The notes under the pieces: generated by a model | Told to the model about the DNA's origin: nothing | The model's database searches: none | Seen by the model: the letters and a program-made list of their open reading frames with translations, nothing else | From: Haloarcula japonica DSM 6131 | Lineage (GTDB): Archaea > Halobacteriota > Halobacteria > Halobacteriales > Haloarculaceae | Assembly (NCBI RefSeq): GCF_000336635.1 | Contig: NZ_AOLY01000009.1 | Span: 276,252 to 340,251 of the forward strand | Length of the DNA: 64,000 nt | Reading direction: 5' to 3' | Part shown: piece by piece, positions 32,899-42,400 of the stretch | How the letters are laid out: each line of letters starts with the position of its first letter | How positions within the stretch are numbered: the first letter of the stretch is position 1 | Made by a program: the position numbers and the translations under genes

Positions 32899-33501
32899 GT
32901 GGACTCTACCGACATTCGCGAGGAGTGGGCCGACCGGTCCGGCGAATACTCCCCCGCGTATTATGCCTACTATGGAGCCGACGAGACGAGTGAGCTAGTG
33001 CAGTCGATACTTGCAGAGCATGTCGAGCAGGACGCAGCTATTCTTGAGGTCGGGTGCAGTTCCGGGCGGCATCTCGCCGCATTGTCTGAAGCCGGCTACT
33101 CGGATCTGACCGGAGTCGATATCAACGCTGATGCGTTAGACGTCCTCGCTGAGACATACCCCGACCTCGCAGCCACCGGCTCGTTCCACGCGATGGCTAT
33201 CGAGGAGTTCGTCACAGATGTCGCGGACGACACGTACGATGTCGTCTTTTCCGTCGAGACGCTGCAGCATCTCCACCCGGACGTCGACTGGGCGTTCGAG
33301 GAACTGGCACGGATTGTCGATGACCTGTTGATTACCGTCGAGAACGAAGGCGGCGACCCGGGTGAAGTAAACTACGTCGACGACAACGTCCCGCTGTACT
33401 ATCGGGACTGGAACGCGGTGTTCACAGACTGTGGGCTTACCGAAGCAGATTCGATGGATGGAAAGCGGGACACTGTTCGCATATTCCAGGTTCCTGAGTG
33501 A
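32899..33501 (+). CDS. Class I SAM-dependent methyltransferase
   Basis: A 200-residue enzyme. GTG at 32899 (V-D-S-T-D-I-R-E-E-W) is chosen because the longer frame lies antisense to the synthetase. Motif I is I-L-E-V-G-C-S-S-G-R-H, followed by V-D-I-N-A-D-A (acidic end of beta-2) and D-V-V-F-S-V-E-T-L-Q-H-L-H (motif IV). The rest is a short Rossmann-like domain. Substrate unknown: a small molecule is likely, because no extra recognition domain is present. It is divergent from the acyl-CoA synthetase. Confidence 0.85.
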   Translation: MDSTDIREEWADRSGEYSPAYYAYYGADETSELVQSILAEHVEQDAAILEVGCSSGRHLAALSEAGYSDLTGVDINADALDVLAETYPDLAATGSFHAMAIEEFVTDVADDTYDVVFSVETLQHLHPDVDWAFEELARIVDDLLITVENEGGDPGEVNYVDDNVPLYYRDWNAVFTDCGLTEADSMDGKRDTVRIFQVPE

Positions 33502-34101
33502 GTTGTTGTACAAGTAGGCCTATGTTAGAGAATATAGAGCTAGAAATTGATTAAGGCTGATTGTATATGCGCTACTGGGTAAGAAAGCCGAATATAGTTA
33601 TGAAAATAGGTAGTACTTAGGGAACTCAAGTCAAATTTAGATGTGATTTGTGGTTCGTTAGATCCATCTCGAACAGAAAGTGACAGATCGGGACCCTAAT
33701 TAATAATTTTCTAACAATTGTATATCAAATAGCGGCTGAACTGCGGAATGGTGGCCCTATACGGAACCGGACCACTAACATCACTTTCCGTTACAGAACT
33801 GGACCAGGAGTAATGTGTACATTTCTCACGACTGGCTCACCGGGTCACCAGAATAACGTATGTACGTCTGTCATTCAAACTGTTCCGTATTACTGAACGC
33901 TAATTCGCCTGAGTGGAAATGGATTACTGACCGACGGAAGGTTCCCTTGTGCGTCTGTGAAAGTGCCGTTTGTACCGACTATGTGTCTACCGCAGGCTAG
34001 CTGATGCTCACCACAACTAATGTCAGTGTCCCCTTGCGACAGGCGGGAAGTAAACCGTTGGCAGCGCAAGATTAATGTATTGTTGCAGTTTGCTACTCTG
34101 T
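33502..34101. other. AT-rich 600-bp gap
   Basis: The base composition drops well below the neighbours between about 33510 and 33760, with repeated AT runs. I found no frame with protein-like composition and no RNA fold I can name. It contains the promoter of the FAH-family gene near its right end. This and the gaps at 30738 and 35955 look alike in composition, suggesting related insertions or eroded genes. Confidence 0.5.
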
Positions 34102-34965
34102 ATGAGGTACTACCAGCTACGCGACGGTAACTCACAGCGGTTAGTGGTCGAAACTAATGACGATGTGTACGATTTAACCAGCGTCAAACCGCAACTCAGT
34201 ACGTTCCGTGACCTCCTCAAGTCGGCCTCGATTGCGGATACCGCACCGGACGAACTCAGTGCCCGGCATCTCGATGCCGCTGAAACGGTGTCCGAACAGC
34301 GACTCGAAGCCGATGCTGCCGATCCCGTCACTGCCGACGAGATCTGGGCCGCTGGCGTTACGTACCAGATCAGCGAAGAAGCACGGACAGAGGAAAGCGA
34401 CACGCCAGAGATGTATCTGTACGTTCACGACGCGGAGCGACCGGAGATCTTCTTCAAGTCGACGCCCAATCGGACTGTCGGCCCCGACGAAGCGGTCGGT
34501 ATCCGAGCCGACTCAGACTGGGACGTGCCCGAGCCAGAGCTCGCAATCGTTCTCTACGAGGGAGAAATCGTCGGCTACACCATCGGCAACGACATGAGCA
34601 GTCGGTCTATCGAGGGGGAGAACCCGCTGTACCTCCCCCAGGCCAAGGTGTACGACCGCTGTTGCTCGGTCGGCCCGGCCGTCGTCACGGACATCGAAGA
34701 CCCGCACTCACTGACGCTCTCGATGTCGATTCACCGGGACGGCGAACGCGTCTACCGCGGGGAAACCAACACCAGCGAGATGAAACGAACCTGCGAGGAA
34801 CTCGTCTCGTACTACACCGCGCACAACGCGGTCCCAGAACTGTCGGTGCTACTTACCGGGACCTCGCTCGTTCCCGACGACGACTTTACGCTGCAAGAAG
34901 GGGACGAAGTTACCATCGACATCGAGTCCATCGGGAGGCTGAAAAATCCCGTCACGGTCGTCTGA
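34102..34965 (+). CDS. FAH-family protein, 2-keto-3-deoxypentonate dehydratase-like
   Basis: A 287-residue metal-dependent enzyme of the fumarylacetoacetase superfamily. The ATG at 34102 gives the start M-R-Y-Y-Q-L-R-D-G; an upstream ATG is less likely. Family landmarks are A-A-G-V-T-Y, F-F-K-S, E-P-E-L-A-I-V-L (Glu metal ligands), Y-T-I-G-N-D-M-S-S-R and L-P-Q-A-K-V-Y-D-R-C-C. The G-E-N-P-L-Y-L-P-Q-A-K segment is typical of 2-keto-3-deoxy-D-arabinonate/xylonate dehydratases, which make a 2-oxoglutarate semialdehyde in oxidative pentose breakdown. The next gene is an IclR regulator, a common partner for sugar-acid pathways. Pathway enzymes such as the pentonate dehydratase are not in the window. 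Confidence 0.8.
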   Translation: MRYYQLRDGNSQRLVVETNDDVYDLTSVKPQLSTFRDLLKSASIADTAPDELSARHLDAAETVSEQRLEADAADPVTADEIWAAGVTYQISEEARTEESDTPEMYLYVHDAERPEIFFKSTPNRTVGPDEAVGIRADSDWDVPEPELAIVLYEGEIVGYTIGNDMSSRSIEGENPLYLPQAKVYDRCCSVGPAVVTDIEDPHSLTLSMSIHRDGERVYRGETNTSEMKRTCEELVSYYTAHNAVPELSVLLTGTSLVPDDDFTLQEGDEVTIDIESIGRLKNPVTVV

Positions 34966-35149
34966 GCGGCTAGTGAACCGGGAGCAGGACTGCAGTCTCG
35001 CTGGGAACCGCCGCACGGGTTTCACAGCGTGATACCCACCCAGCCCACGACTGGTTCCGATTACGTGCCCATGTGCCGGTCTGCTGTGGGAATTTGTGCC
35101 GACGGAGCTTTGTCAACCTTCGCTTGACTACACGCTCCGTCCCAGATGT

Positions 35150-35165
35150 TTGAACAACTGTTTAA
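35150..35165 (+). promoter_or_regulatory. Candidate IclR autoregulation site
   Basis: TTGAACA-AC-TGTTTAA is an inverted repeat with 7-bp arms (one mismatched pair). Its right arm runs into TTTAATAC at 35161-35168, which is the likely TATA box 22-29 bp before the regulator ATG. A bound repressor would block TBP. No clear copy is seen before the FAH gene. Confidence 0.5.
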
Positions 35166-35189
35166 TACTAGGGCGTACCATAACCTGGT

Positions 35190-35954
35190 ATGGCAAAGAC
35201 CGCTCAAAACCCAGTCAAATCCGCCGAGACGACGTTCGAGGTACTTGACGCACTGAAAGATCTCGACGGAGCCGGTGTCACCGAACTGGCCCAGCATCTC
35301 GACATCCCGAAGAGCACGGTTCACAACTATCTGAGCACGCTGGAACAGGAGGAGTACGTTGTCAACAGGGACGGTGTGTACGAGGTAGGGCTCCGGTTTC
35401 TGGAACTGGGAGCATACGCCCGCTACCGGGAGAAACTATTCGAGATTGCGAAGCCAGAGGTCGACCGACTGGCCGAAGAAACCGGTGAACTCGCGAATAT
35501 TCTCGTCGAAGAACACGGCCGCGGGTCGTACCTGTACCGCGCCCGGGGAGACAAAGCCGTGCGGGTCAAAGCCCACGTCGGAACACGCGTTCCGCTTCAT
35601 ACGACAGCGCTGGGCAAAGCGATTCTCGCACACATGTCGACCGAACGGGTCGATGCGATCGTCGACCGCCATGGACTCGGCGGGGAGGCCAGCAAGTCGA
35701 TCAGTAGTAGAGCGGAACTGGAGCAGGAGCTAGCGGACATCCGGGACCGCGGCGTCGCTTTCGACGACGAAGAGCGTCTCGAAGGGCTCCGCTGTGTCGC
35801 TGCCCCAGTGCTCAACCACGACAACGAAGTTATCGGTGCGATCAGCGTTTCAGGACCGACAAATCGGTTCCGTGGCGATCGGTTCCGCGAGGAACTCCCA
35901 CAGAAAGTACTGGAGGTCGCCAACGTTATCGAACTGAACGTTACCTATTCGTGA
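35190..35954 (+). CDS. IclR-family transcription regulator
   Basis: A 254-residue regulator. The N-terminal winged helix has T-T-F-E-V-L-D-A-L-K-D-L, G-V-T-E-L-A-Q-H-L-D-I-P-K-S-T-V-H-N-Y-L (recognition helix). The effector domain has L-R-F-L-E-L-G, H-V-G-T-R-V-P-L-H-T-T-A-L-G-K-A-I-L, and C-V-A-A-P-V-L near the end, as in the IclR ligand pocket. It likely controls the FAH-family gene upstream and its pathway in response to a sugar acid (inferred). It lies downstream of that gene with its own promoter about 25 bp before the ATG. Confidence 0.92.
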   Translation: MAKTAQNPVKSAETTFEVLDALKDLDGAGVTELAQHLDIPKSTVHNYLSTLEQEEYVVNRDGVYEVGLRFLELGAYARYREKLFEIAKPEVDRLAEETGELANILVEEHGRGSYLYRARGDKAVRVKAHVGTRVPLHTTALGKAILAHMSTERVDAIVDRHGLGGEASKSISSRAELEQELADIRDRGVAFDDEERLEGLRCVAAPVLNHDNEVIGAISVSGPTNRFRGDRFREELPQKVLEVANVIELNVTYS

Positions 35955-36623
35955 CGGCAGCGTTCGGAAAAGGTGAACGGTAGTACAGTCTTGTGGAGGC
36001 GATAATTAAACAACGTATGTCGGCAATAGCGCCGTTTTCGGCCAGTGATTGCAGGACAGACCAGTCAAGAAGTTACTCGAAGTCTATCTTGAAAGCGTTC
36101 GAACCTGTGTTTCCGTCCCACGACACGAACGAGTAGGCACGAGTTCCTGCTTCCAACTCATATATAATAGTTTTTGATTTTGTTTGACAAAATTCCCCAT
36201 GCGTATCATTCATGATAAGTGAACGGCATTCCACCGCTATCTTACACCATGTGGGACTAGATACTACCAGGGCCCTGATGCAGTCCCTATTCCAATAATG
36301 GATGTACGACTGTTACTCTAAACGAAGCACATCGACTATCGGCTTCTTATAACTGAATGCGTTCTAAGTAGTAGCCAAAATCACCAGATTTCGAAGTAGT
36401 ACATTCAAATTCTGTATTTCTATACAAGTCTCCGATATATAGTATCATTCCAGTACTTAGAAACTAGATCGGGAGAAAATATACCCATAAAACTGGGTAG
36501 AAGTAATTATATTTGGCTGGTGCTGAGTTAGAGTCCGAACTATCCGTCTGTAGATATTGCTTGGCAGACACACAACGGCAGCTATCGCTCCGGCAGTGTC
36601 TCCCGGCAATCGGGGTTATACGG
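35955..36623. other. AT-rich 670-bp gap
   Basis: The longest gene-poor stretch in the window. It contains several AT-rich tracts (around 36160-36200 and 36370-36500) and no protein-like frame. I see no tRNA, repeat array or named RNA. It could contain transcription terminators and a small RNA that cannot be recognised by eye. Confidence 0.5.
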
Positions 36624-36800
36624 TTACGCGAGGAACTGGACGCCCAGGGCCAGCAGGAACAGTACCACGACCCCGATCGATGACAGTTCGAGCCACCGGG
36701 ACCGCACGTCGGCGGACCTGATACTTGCGACGAACAGCGTTCCGACGACGCCGACGACTACGACCAGTGCTAGATACACCGCGTTGAGCGCTGATGCCAT
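36624..36800 (-). CDS. Two-helix membrane protein (58 aa)
   Basis: ATG at 36798-36800 (M-A-S-A-L-N-A-V-Y). The open frame continues upstream but that stretch is opposite the gene at 36891 and not plausible. Two hydrophobic helices (about 6-25 and 40-57) are linked by R-S-A-D-V-R-S-R-W-L-E-L. It is divergent from the protein at 36891, and may be a small membrane partner. Function unknown. Confidence 0.6.
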   Translation of the reverse strand: MASALNAVYLALVVVVGVVGTLFVASIRSADVRSRWLELSSIGVVVLFLLALGVQFLA

Positions 36801-36890
36801 ATGATACCATTCCACACCAGTACAGTAAACACTAGTGGTTGAGCGGCCCCCGCCACAACGGTAATGAGACCCAGTCACATAGTCAGGGGC

Positions 36891-37289
36891 ATGCGTCTCG
36901 AACTGCGAATCTGTAAACACTGCTACGAGGGGGATCACGGGAACGAGCAAAAGACGGCTGTGACACAGGACATGGTCGCCTGTGCCGAACAGGTCCGGGA
37001 GTACAAGGACCTCATTGGGCTCGATGCGCTCTACATTACGAAGGTGACGGAAGGCGACCCCGGCGGCGCGGAGGCACTGGATGTCATCGTCGCCAGCATA
37101 GAGGGCGATCAGGTCGCTCTCTCCGATACACAGCTGGTCATGGAGGACGGCGACGGCAACATGCTCGTCTACCCAGAGCCGAAAGACATCCTTCAGGTCT
37201 TGACTCGGAACCTGAACCAGATTCAAGAGCAGACCCGGCAGGACGTCGACGTTGAACTATCTCCTGAAGGACAGGCACTGATCGCGTAG
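36891..37289 (+). CDS. Uncharacterised haloarchaeal protein with an N-terminal CxxC
   Basis: A 132-residue protein that starts M-R-L-E-L-R-I-C-K-H-C-Y. The C-x2-C with a following Y-E-G-D-H may hold a metal, but only one pair is present. The rest is mixed alpha/beta with V-A-C-A-E-Q-V, D-A-L-Y-I-T-K-V and a long C-terminal helix L-T-R-N-L-N-Q-I-Q-E-Q-T. The ATG at 36891 is preferred to an upstream in-frame codon. It is convergent with the formate dehydrogenase operon, its stop being 30 bp away. A role linked to that operon is possible but not shown. Confidence 0.7.
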   Translation: MRLELRICKHCYEGDHGNEQKTAVTQDMVACAEQVREYKDLIGLDALYITKVTEGDPGGAEALDVIVASIEGDQVALSDTQLVMEDGDGNMLVYPEPKDILQVLTRNLNQIQEQTRQDVDVELSPEGQALIA

Positions 37290-37319
37290 TCACACAGCAA
37301 AAAACGGCGCGCGGGCGAT

Positions 37320-38369
37320 TTAGTTCTCGGACTCAGCGTCGTCCGCTTCGGGTTGGCCGCCGTCAGTCTGGGGTTCGCCCCCGTCGGCCGCGGCTGGCGG
37401 TTCCCGCTCCTCCTCTAGCTGCTGTTCCCAACGGATGCGCAGGACGTTCCCGTACATCGACAGCACGAGCCCGACACCGAGAACGACCATTCCGAGGTTG
37501 ATACCGATGGTCAGCAGGATGCTCGACGGCCCGCCGCCGATAGCGAGTTCCCGGGGCACCGGATACCCCTCGTCGAAGATGCTCCCGATGAGCACGGAGA
37601 CAATGCCGATGACGGTCATCGCGCCGAAGATGGTCGAGACGGTTCGCCAAGACGGGGACAGCGAGAGGCGTTCGATCCCCGTGGTGTCCGGTTCCTCGTC
37701 GTCATCGCCGTGGTGTTCGGGCACCATGCTTCGGGGAATGAACGCCTTCGTTTCGACGGGGTAGAAGGCTGGGTGCATCCCGTGCTCGAAGACGTGGAAC
37801 ATGACCCCCATCAGCATGATGACGCCCAGCAGGCCGTGGAACGTGACGAATGCCATCGCGGCCGCCTTGGTCTGGAACATCGCCGCGAGGCCGGTCTTGC
37901 TCCAGATGAGCAGCCCCGAAATCGCAAGCAGGGTCAGCTCGATGGAGAAGATTGCCACGACGCCCTTCCCGATGTAGGACAGCAGCGGCACCTCGTCGGC
38001 CTTGTCGCCGGCGAACTGGCGCGCGCTCGGGTGGCGTTCGTCGGCCCGGCCCAGGACGAACTGGATGTCCTGTATGAACGCGTCGATGTCGTCTTTCGCC
38101 GGAAGGATCTTCGAGAAGTTGCTCCGACCGGTTGAGGAGATCAGCTGCAGGGTGATCCAGAAGACGACGAGCGCGACCAGCCCAATGCCGGTGATTCGGT
38201 GGATCGCCGTCACGCCGGACGCCCCGCCCATCAGCGTCAGCATCCACCACAGTTCGTCGTTGAACATGATGGCGTAGCCGGTGAAAAACAGCAGGAACAC
38301 GTCCAGCCCCAGCAGCGAGTGGAACAGGGTCGTCACGCGCGTGAACTTCCCGTGGTCGAGATTGCTCAC
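37320..38369 (-). CDS. Formate dehydrogenase cytochrome b subunit (gamma-like)
   Basis: A 349-residue membrane protein that likely passes electrons from the iron-sulfur subunit to quinone. Conserved histidines for two b hemes appear in L-F-H-S-L-L-G, A-I-H-R-I-T-G, F-H-G-L-L-G-V, and M-F-H-V-F-E-H-G-M-H-P. Helices lie at about 15-40, 55-75, 130-160, 180-205, with two more near 245-315. FdnI/FdhI in bacteria are about 215 residues, so the extra C-terminal helices and acidic tail (E-E-E-R-E-P ... D-D-A-E-S) are an extension. It is the last gene of the four-gene operon, coupled by ATGA to the gene before it. Confidence 0.85.
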   Translation of the reverse strand: MSNLDHGKFTRVTTLFHSLLGLDVFLLFFTGYAIMFNDELWWMLTLMGGASGVTAIHRITGIGLVALVVFWITLQLISSTGRSNFSKILPAKDDIDAFIQDIQFVLGRADERHPSARQFAGDKADEVPLLSYIGKGVVAIFSIELTLLAISGLLIWSKTGLAAMFQTKAAAMAFVTFHGLLGVIMLMGVMFHVFEHGMHPAFYPVETKAFIPRSMVPEHHGDDDEEPDTTGIERLSLSPSWRTVSTIFGAMTVIGIVSVLIGSIFDEGYPVPRELAIGGGPSSILLTIGINLGMVVLGVGLVLSMYGNVLRIRWEQQLEEEREPPAAADGGEPQTDGGQPEADDAESEN

Positions 38370-38773
38370 GCGCCGTCACCTCCCTGGTCGCCGCCGGCCG
38401 GCGAGCCGCCGTCGGCCGCGACGGCCTCGCTGACGTCCTCGCCCGGTTCGCGCATCTGGTCGGCCAGCCGCTGGAACGCCGCCCAGTGGACGAACACCAT
38501 CACGAGGATGAACGCGCCCATGATGACGTCGGCCGCGTGGATGAGCGCGATGAGGAAATCGAGTGCCGGGATGGTGTTCCCGAACACCCAGTCCGAGCCG
38601 ATGCCGCCCCCTTCGACGCTTGGATTGACCCGGTACAGCGACTCGTAGCCGACTCGAAAGCCCTGTGCCCAGAACAGCGACAGCCCCGCGACCACGAGGC
38701 CGACGACCGTGCTGACGAGCACCGAGGCGCGGCTGTAGCCGTTTACCTCCGGTAAGTCGTCCCTGTCTGTCAT
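38366..38773 (-). CDS. Membrane protein of the formate dehydrogenase operon
   Basis: A 135-residue protein with two or three helices (about 17-36 and 70-100). It has no cysteines and an acidic Gly-rich C-terminus. It sits between the iron-sulfur and cytochrome b genes with ATGA overlaps at both ends, so it should be a stoichiometric partner. The iron-sulfur subunit here lacks the C-terminal membrane helix of bacterial FdnH; this protein may supply that anchor (inferred). I know no family for it. Confidence 0.75.
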   Translation of the reverse strand: MTDRDDLPEVNGYSRASVLVSTVVGLVVAGLSLFWAQGFRVGYESLYRVNPSVEGGGIGSDWVFGNTIPALDFLIALIHAADVIMGAFILVMVFVHWAAFQRLADQMREPGEDVSEAVAADGGSPAGGDQGGDGA

Positions 38774-39432
38774 TGGAACTCACTGGCGTCCTCGCCAAAG
38801 ATGATGTCCATGGCCACGTCGTTGAAGAACGTGCCGCTGTCCCGGTTGTCCAGTTCGTCCGATATCTGGGCCGGCGTCCCGACCAGGATGGCGTCGGTGG
38901 CACACTCCTCGGCGCAGGCCGGTCCTTTGCCGACGTCCTGGCGCTCCTCGCACATGGTACACTTGTCCATGTTGCCACCGCTGCCGACGAGGTTGGCGAC
39001 CCCGCTATCCTCGTTCGGGAACTGCGGCGCGCCGAAGGGACACGCCGACAGGCAGTACTGACAGCCGATACAGAGGTCGTCACGGACCCGGACGAACCCG
39101 TTCTCCTTCGAGATGAGCGAGTCGGTCGGACACACCGAGACACACGGCGCGTTCGAGCAGTGATAACACTGCATCGGCACCGCCGTTTCGCCAGGTGATT
39201 CGCCCTGGCCCATCGCCTGGCCGCTGCTGGCATTGAGCCCTGATGCGGCCTCCTGGCCTTCGAGCATCGTCGCGATGCTGATTCGCTGTTCGTCACGGGG
39301 AACGTCCCACGTTCGTTTACAGGAGACGACACAGCCGCCACAGTCGATGCACGCTTCGACATCCGGGAAGATACGCGCGTCCTCGCCGGTACTCATCACG
39401 CCGTCGTGCATCACTTCATTGCCTGTTGACAT
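38770..39432 (-). CDS. Formate dehydrogenase iron-sulfur subunit (FdnH-like, no membrane anchor)
   Basis: A 220-residue electron-transfer protein with four [4Fe-4S] cysteine groups: C-I-D-C-G-G-C-x3-C, C-Y-H-C-x4-C-x3-C-P, C-I-G-C-Q-Y-C-x3-C-P and C-T-M-C ... C-A-E-E-C. Between the first two lies an insertion of about 40 residues rich in Gly, Ser and Glu. Bacterial FdnH has a C-terminal helix that anchors it; none is present here. It starts 11 bp after the alpha-subunit stop and overlaps the membrane-protein gene. It carries electrons from the catalytic subunit to the cytochrome. Confidence 0.88.
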   Translation of the reverse strand: MSTGNEVMHDGVMSTGEDARIFPDVEACIDCGGCVVSCKRTWDVPRDEQRISIATMLEGQEAASGLNASSGQAMGQGESPGETAVPMQCYHCSNAPCVSVCPTDSLISKENGFVRVRDDLCIGCQYCLSACPFGAPQFPNEDSGVANLVGSGGNMDKCTMCEERQDVGKGPACAEECATDAILVGTPAQISDELDNRDSGTFFNDVAMDIIFGEDASEFQ

Positions 39433-39443
39433 ACTAGCTCACC

Positions 39444-42400
39444 TCATTGCACCGTCGAGTTGTCACGGACGTCGAAGTCCTTCTGTGTCCCGACGTCGTT
39501 CACGTCCTGCGGGAAGTCGAAGTCGAGGTCCACGTCGATGTTGTACCGGTCCAGTACCTCCGGTGTCGCCGGATTGACCGCGACCATCGATACTTTCGTC
39601 TCCTGCATCTGGGTCTCCACGTCGTAGCCGCGAGACGTGATGGCGTTCGCTGAGTCCCCGATCGCGTAGGGGACGTGGCCATCGGGATACTTGTCCTCTA
39701 AGCTCTCGCCCTTGAACACGCCGCCCCAGTGGTACGGCAGGAAGATTTCCTGGTCGTTGGGCCGGTCCGTCACCCGGGCTTTCACCAGCACAGAGCCGCG
39801 GTCCGTCGAGGAGATGACGACGAGGTCGCCGCCGTCGACACCGAGTTCCTCTGCCTTGTTCGGCGTTATCTCCGCGTACATGTGTGGCTGAAGGTCCGCG
39901 GTGTGGATGTTGTTCCGCGTCTCCGCACCGCCGCCCTGATGTTCGACCTGTCGCCCACTGGTCATTATCGTGTCCAGATCCGGGCCGTCGTCCTGATTGT
40001 GGATGATGTCCGTGGCCCGTTCCTGCTCGACAAGGTTGTTCTGGTCGAGCCGGTAGAAGTTCCGCTGCTGGCCGTTGGCCGGCCACTCCGACAGCAGTTC
40101 CGTGTCCGGCCCCTCGATGGGCTCGCGGTGGACCGGTACCTTGTCGAGGAAGCTCCAGACCACGGCTCGCGCCCGGCCCCGTCCCGTCGGGGCATCTGGC
40201 TGGGCGTAGTCGTACTCCTCGTAGAACTCGGGGTCGACCCCCTCGCCGATCATCGTTTCGAGATAATTATCGAATACCGCGCTCCCGGTGTCGGGGTTAT
40301 TCAGCGCCTGTGCGGCCGTGTACACCGACTCCTGGTTGTCGAGCGCGTACTGCTGTGGGATGGTGAGCTCGTCCGGCTGGACCTCCTGGTTCGGGTCGAT
40401 GAGGCTCTGTGGCGGCGTCACCTTCCAACCCGGATACTCCGGGATGCCGTGAATCATCCCGTCCGAGGCCGTGTCGTCGTCGTCGGCCCATTCGGGATCG
40501 TACGGCGCACGCGTCAGGTCCAGGGCCTCTTCCTGGCTCTCGTAGCGATCGCCGACGGCGTTCAGCGTCTCCTGCATCGGGTACTCGTCGTCGGTCGGCA
40601 TACCGTCCCAGTCCTCCGGGGTGGGTGCCGAGACGCCCCAGCGGGTCCGGAAGTCCTGACCCCCGTTGTTGGGGTCTAAGTCGTCGTTCCAGATAATCGG
40701 AGTCCCCGGATGGTCCTCGCCCCAGCACGGCCAGGGGAGCATCCAGTACTCGCCGGCGACAGGTGTTCCTTCGGCACCTTTGAGATCCTCGTTGGAGAAC
40801 GCGTAGTCGTACTCCAGGTGTTGCTGGAGCCGTTCGGGCGTCTGCCGGTAGCCGATGGTGTTCGTCCCGAGGTTGAACTCGCGGACGACACCTTCGTACG
40901 AGGACTTGCCGTTGTACAGATCCGAGCCCGCGCCCCAGTCGAAGTGCTCGCCGAAACCCAGATAGCCGGCCAGCTCCTGCATGATCTGGAGATCCGGCTT
41001 GGAGTTATGTGCCGGCGAGCGAACCGGTTCGGACCACTGCACCGACCGGTTCGTGTTGGTCAGCGACCGGTAGTGTTCGTACTGGCTGGACGCCGGCAAC
41101 AGCAGCACCGGCGGGCCGTCCTCGTAATCCGGCAGCACGCTCGCAACTGAGGGGAACACATCGATGACGACCAGCAGGTCGAGGTTCTCCATGCCCTCTT
41201 TCATCTGCTCCATCTCGCTGATGGAGTTCGCCGAGTGCCCCCAGAAGAACGCGATTTTCGTCTGGTCGGGCTGGTATATCGGCGTCTCCTGGTACCGGTC
41301 CCCTTGGTCGAGCGCCGATTCGAACCAGCGGGCCACCGTGAGCCCGTTCTGGAACATCATCGAGTTCTCGGCCGGGTTCTCCGGGCCGTGGTCGGTGTTG
41401 GGCGGCAGCGAGTCCGCGTCCTCGTTGCCCTCATACACCGGACTCTGGCGGACGTACTTGTCCGGCGGCATCAGCTCGAACCGGTCGTACATATCCGCAA
41501 AGGACGTTGAGCCGCTAGTCTCCGGGGTGTGGTCCCAGATTTCGGCCCACCACGACCACCCGCCGGCCGTGAGGCCGTAGTAGCCGGGCAGGATGTGGCT
41601 CGCGACGGCCAGGTCGGTCGCCCCCTGGACGTTCGCGTGCCCCCGCATGACCTGCAGGCCGCCACCGCTCCGGGCCGCGCTCCCGGAGGCCAGGCTCGTC
41701 ATCGCGTACGAGCGGATGTTCTGGGTCCCGTTGTTGTGCTGGGTCCCGCCCATCGCCCACTCGATCTGGACGTGTGGCCGGGCCTCGTCGATCATGTCGG
41801 CGATGCGCTCGATGTCCTCGGCGGAGACCCAGGTGATCTCCTCGACGGTTTCCTTGTCGTACTCGTCGAGCTCAGCGTCGACGTCCTCCCACCCCTGTAC
41901 GCGGTCAGTGAGCATATTCTGCCCAGTTTCGTCCGCGTCGGGGTCCGTCGCGAGCCCGTGCTTGTCGCGGAGCTCTTTGATGATGCCCATCATCAGGGCC
42001 ACGTCGGTCCCCGGCCGGAACCGCATGAACTCGTCGGCGTGGGCCGACGTCTTCGTGAACCGCGGGTCCAGATTGAGGATGGTCCCGCCGCGTTTCTGTC
42101 CTTCGAGGATGTGCTGCATCGCAATGGGGTGTGCCTCGGCGGGGTTCTGGCCGATGATGATGTTCAGGTCGAAGTTCCGGTAGTCCTGAACGGTGTTTGT
42201 CATCGCGCCATAGCCCCAGGTGTTTGCCAGCCCCGTGACCGTCGTGGAGTGACAGATACGCGCCTGGTGGTCGATGTTGTTCGTGCCCATGAACGCCGCC
42301 AATTTCCGGATGGCGTAGGACTCCTCGTTGGAGTGGTGGGCGCTGCCGAGCAACATCACGCTCTCGCGGCTGTGCTCCGCGTCGACGTCGACGGCCTCGT

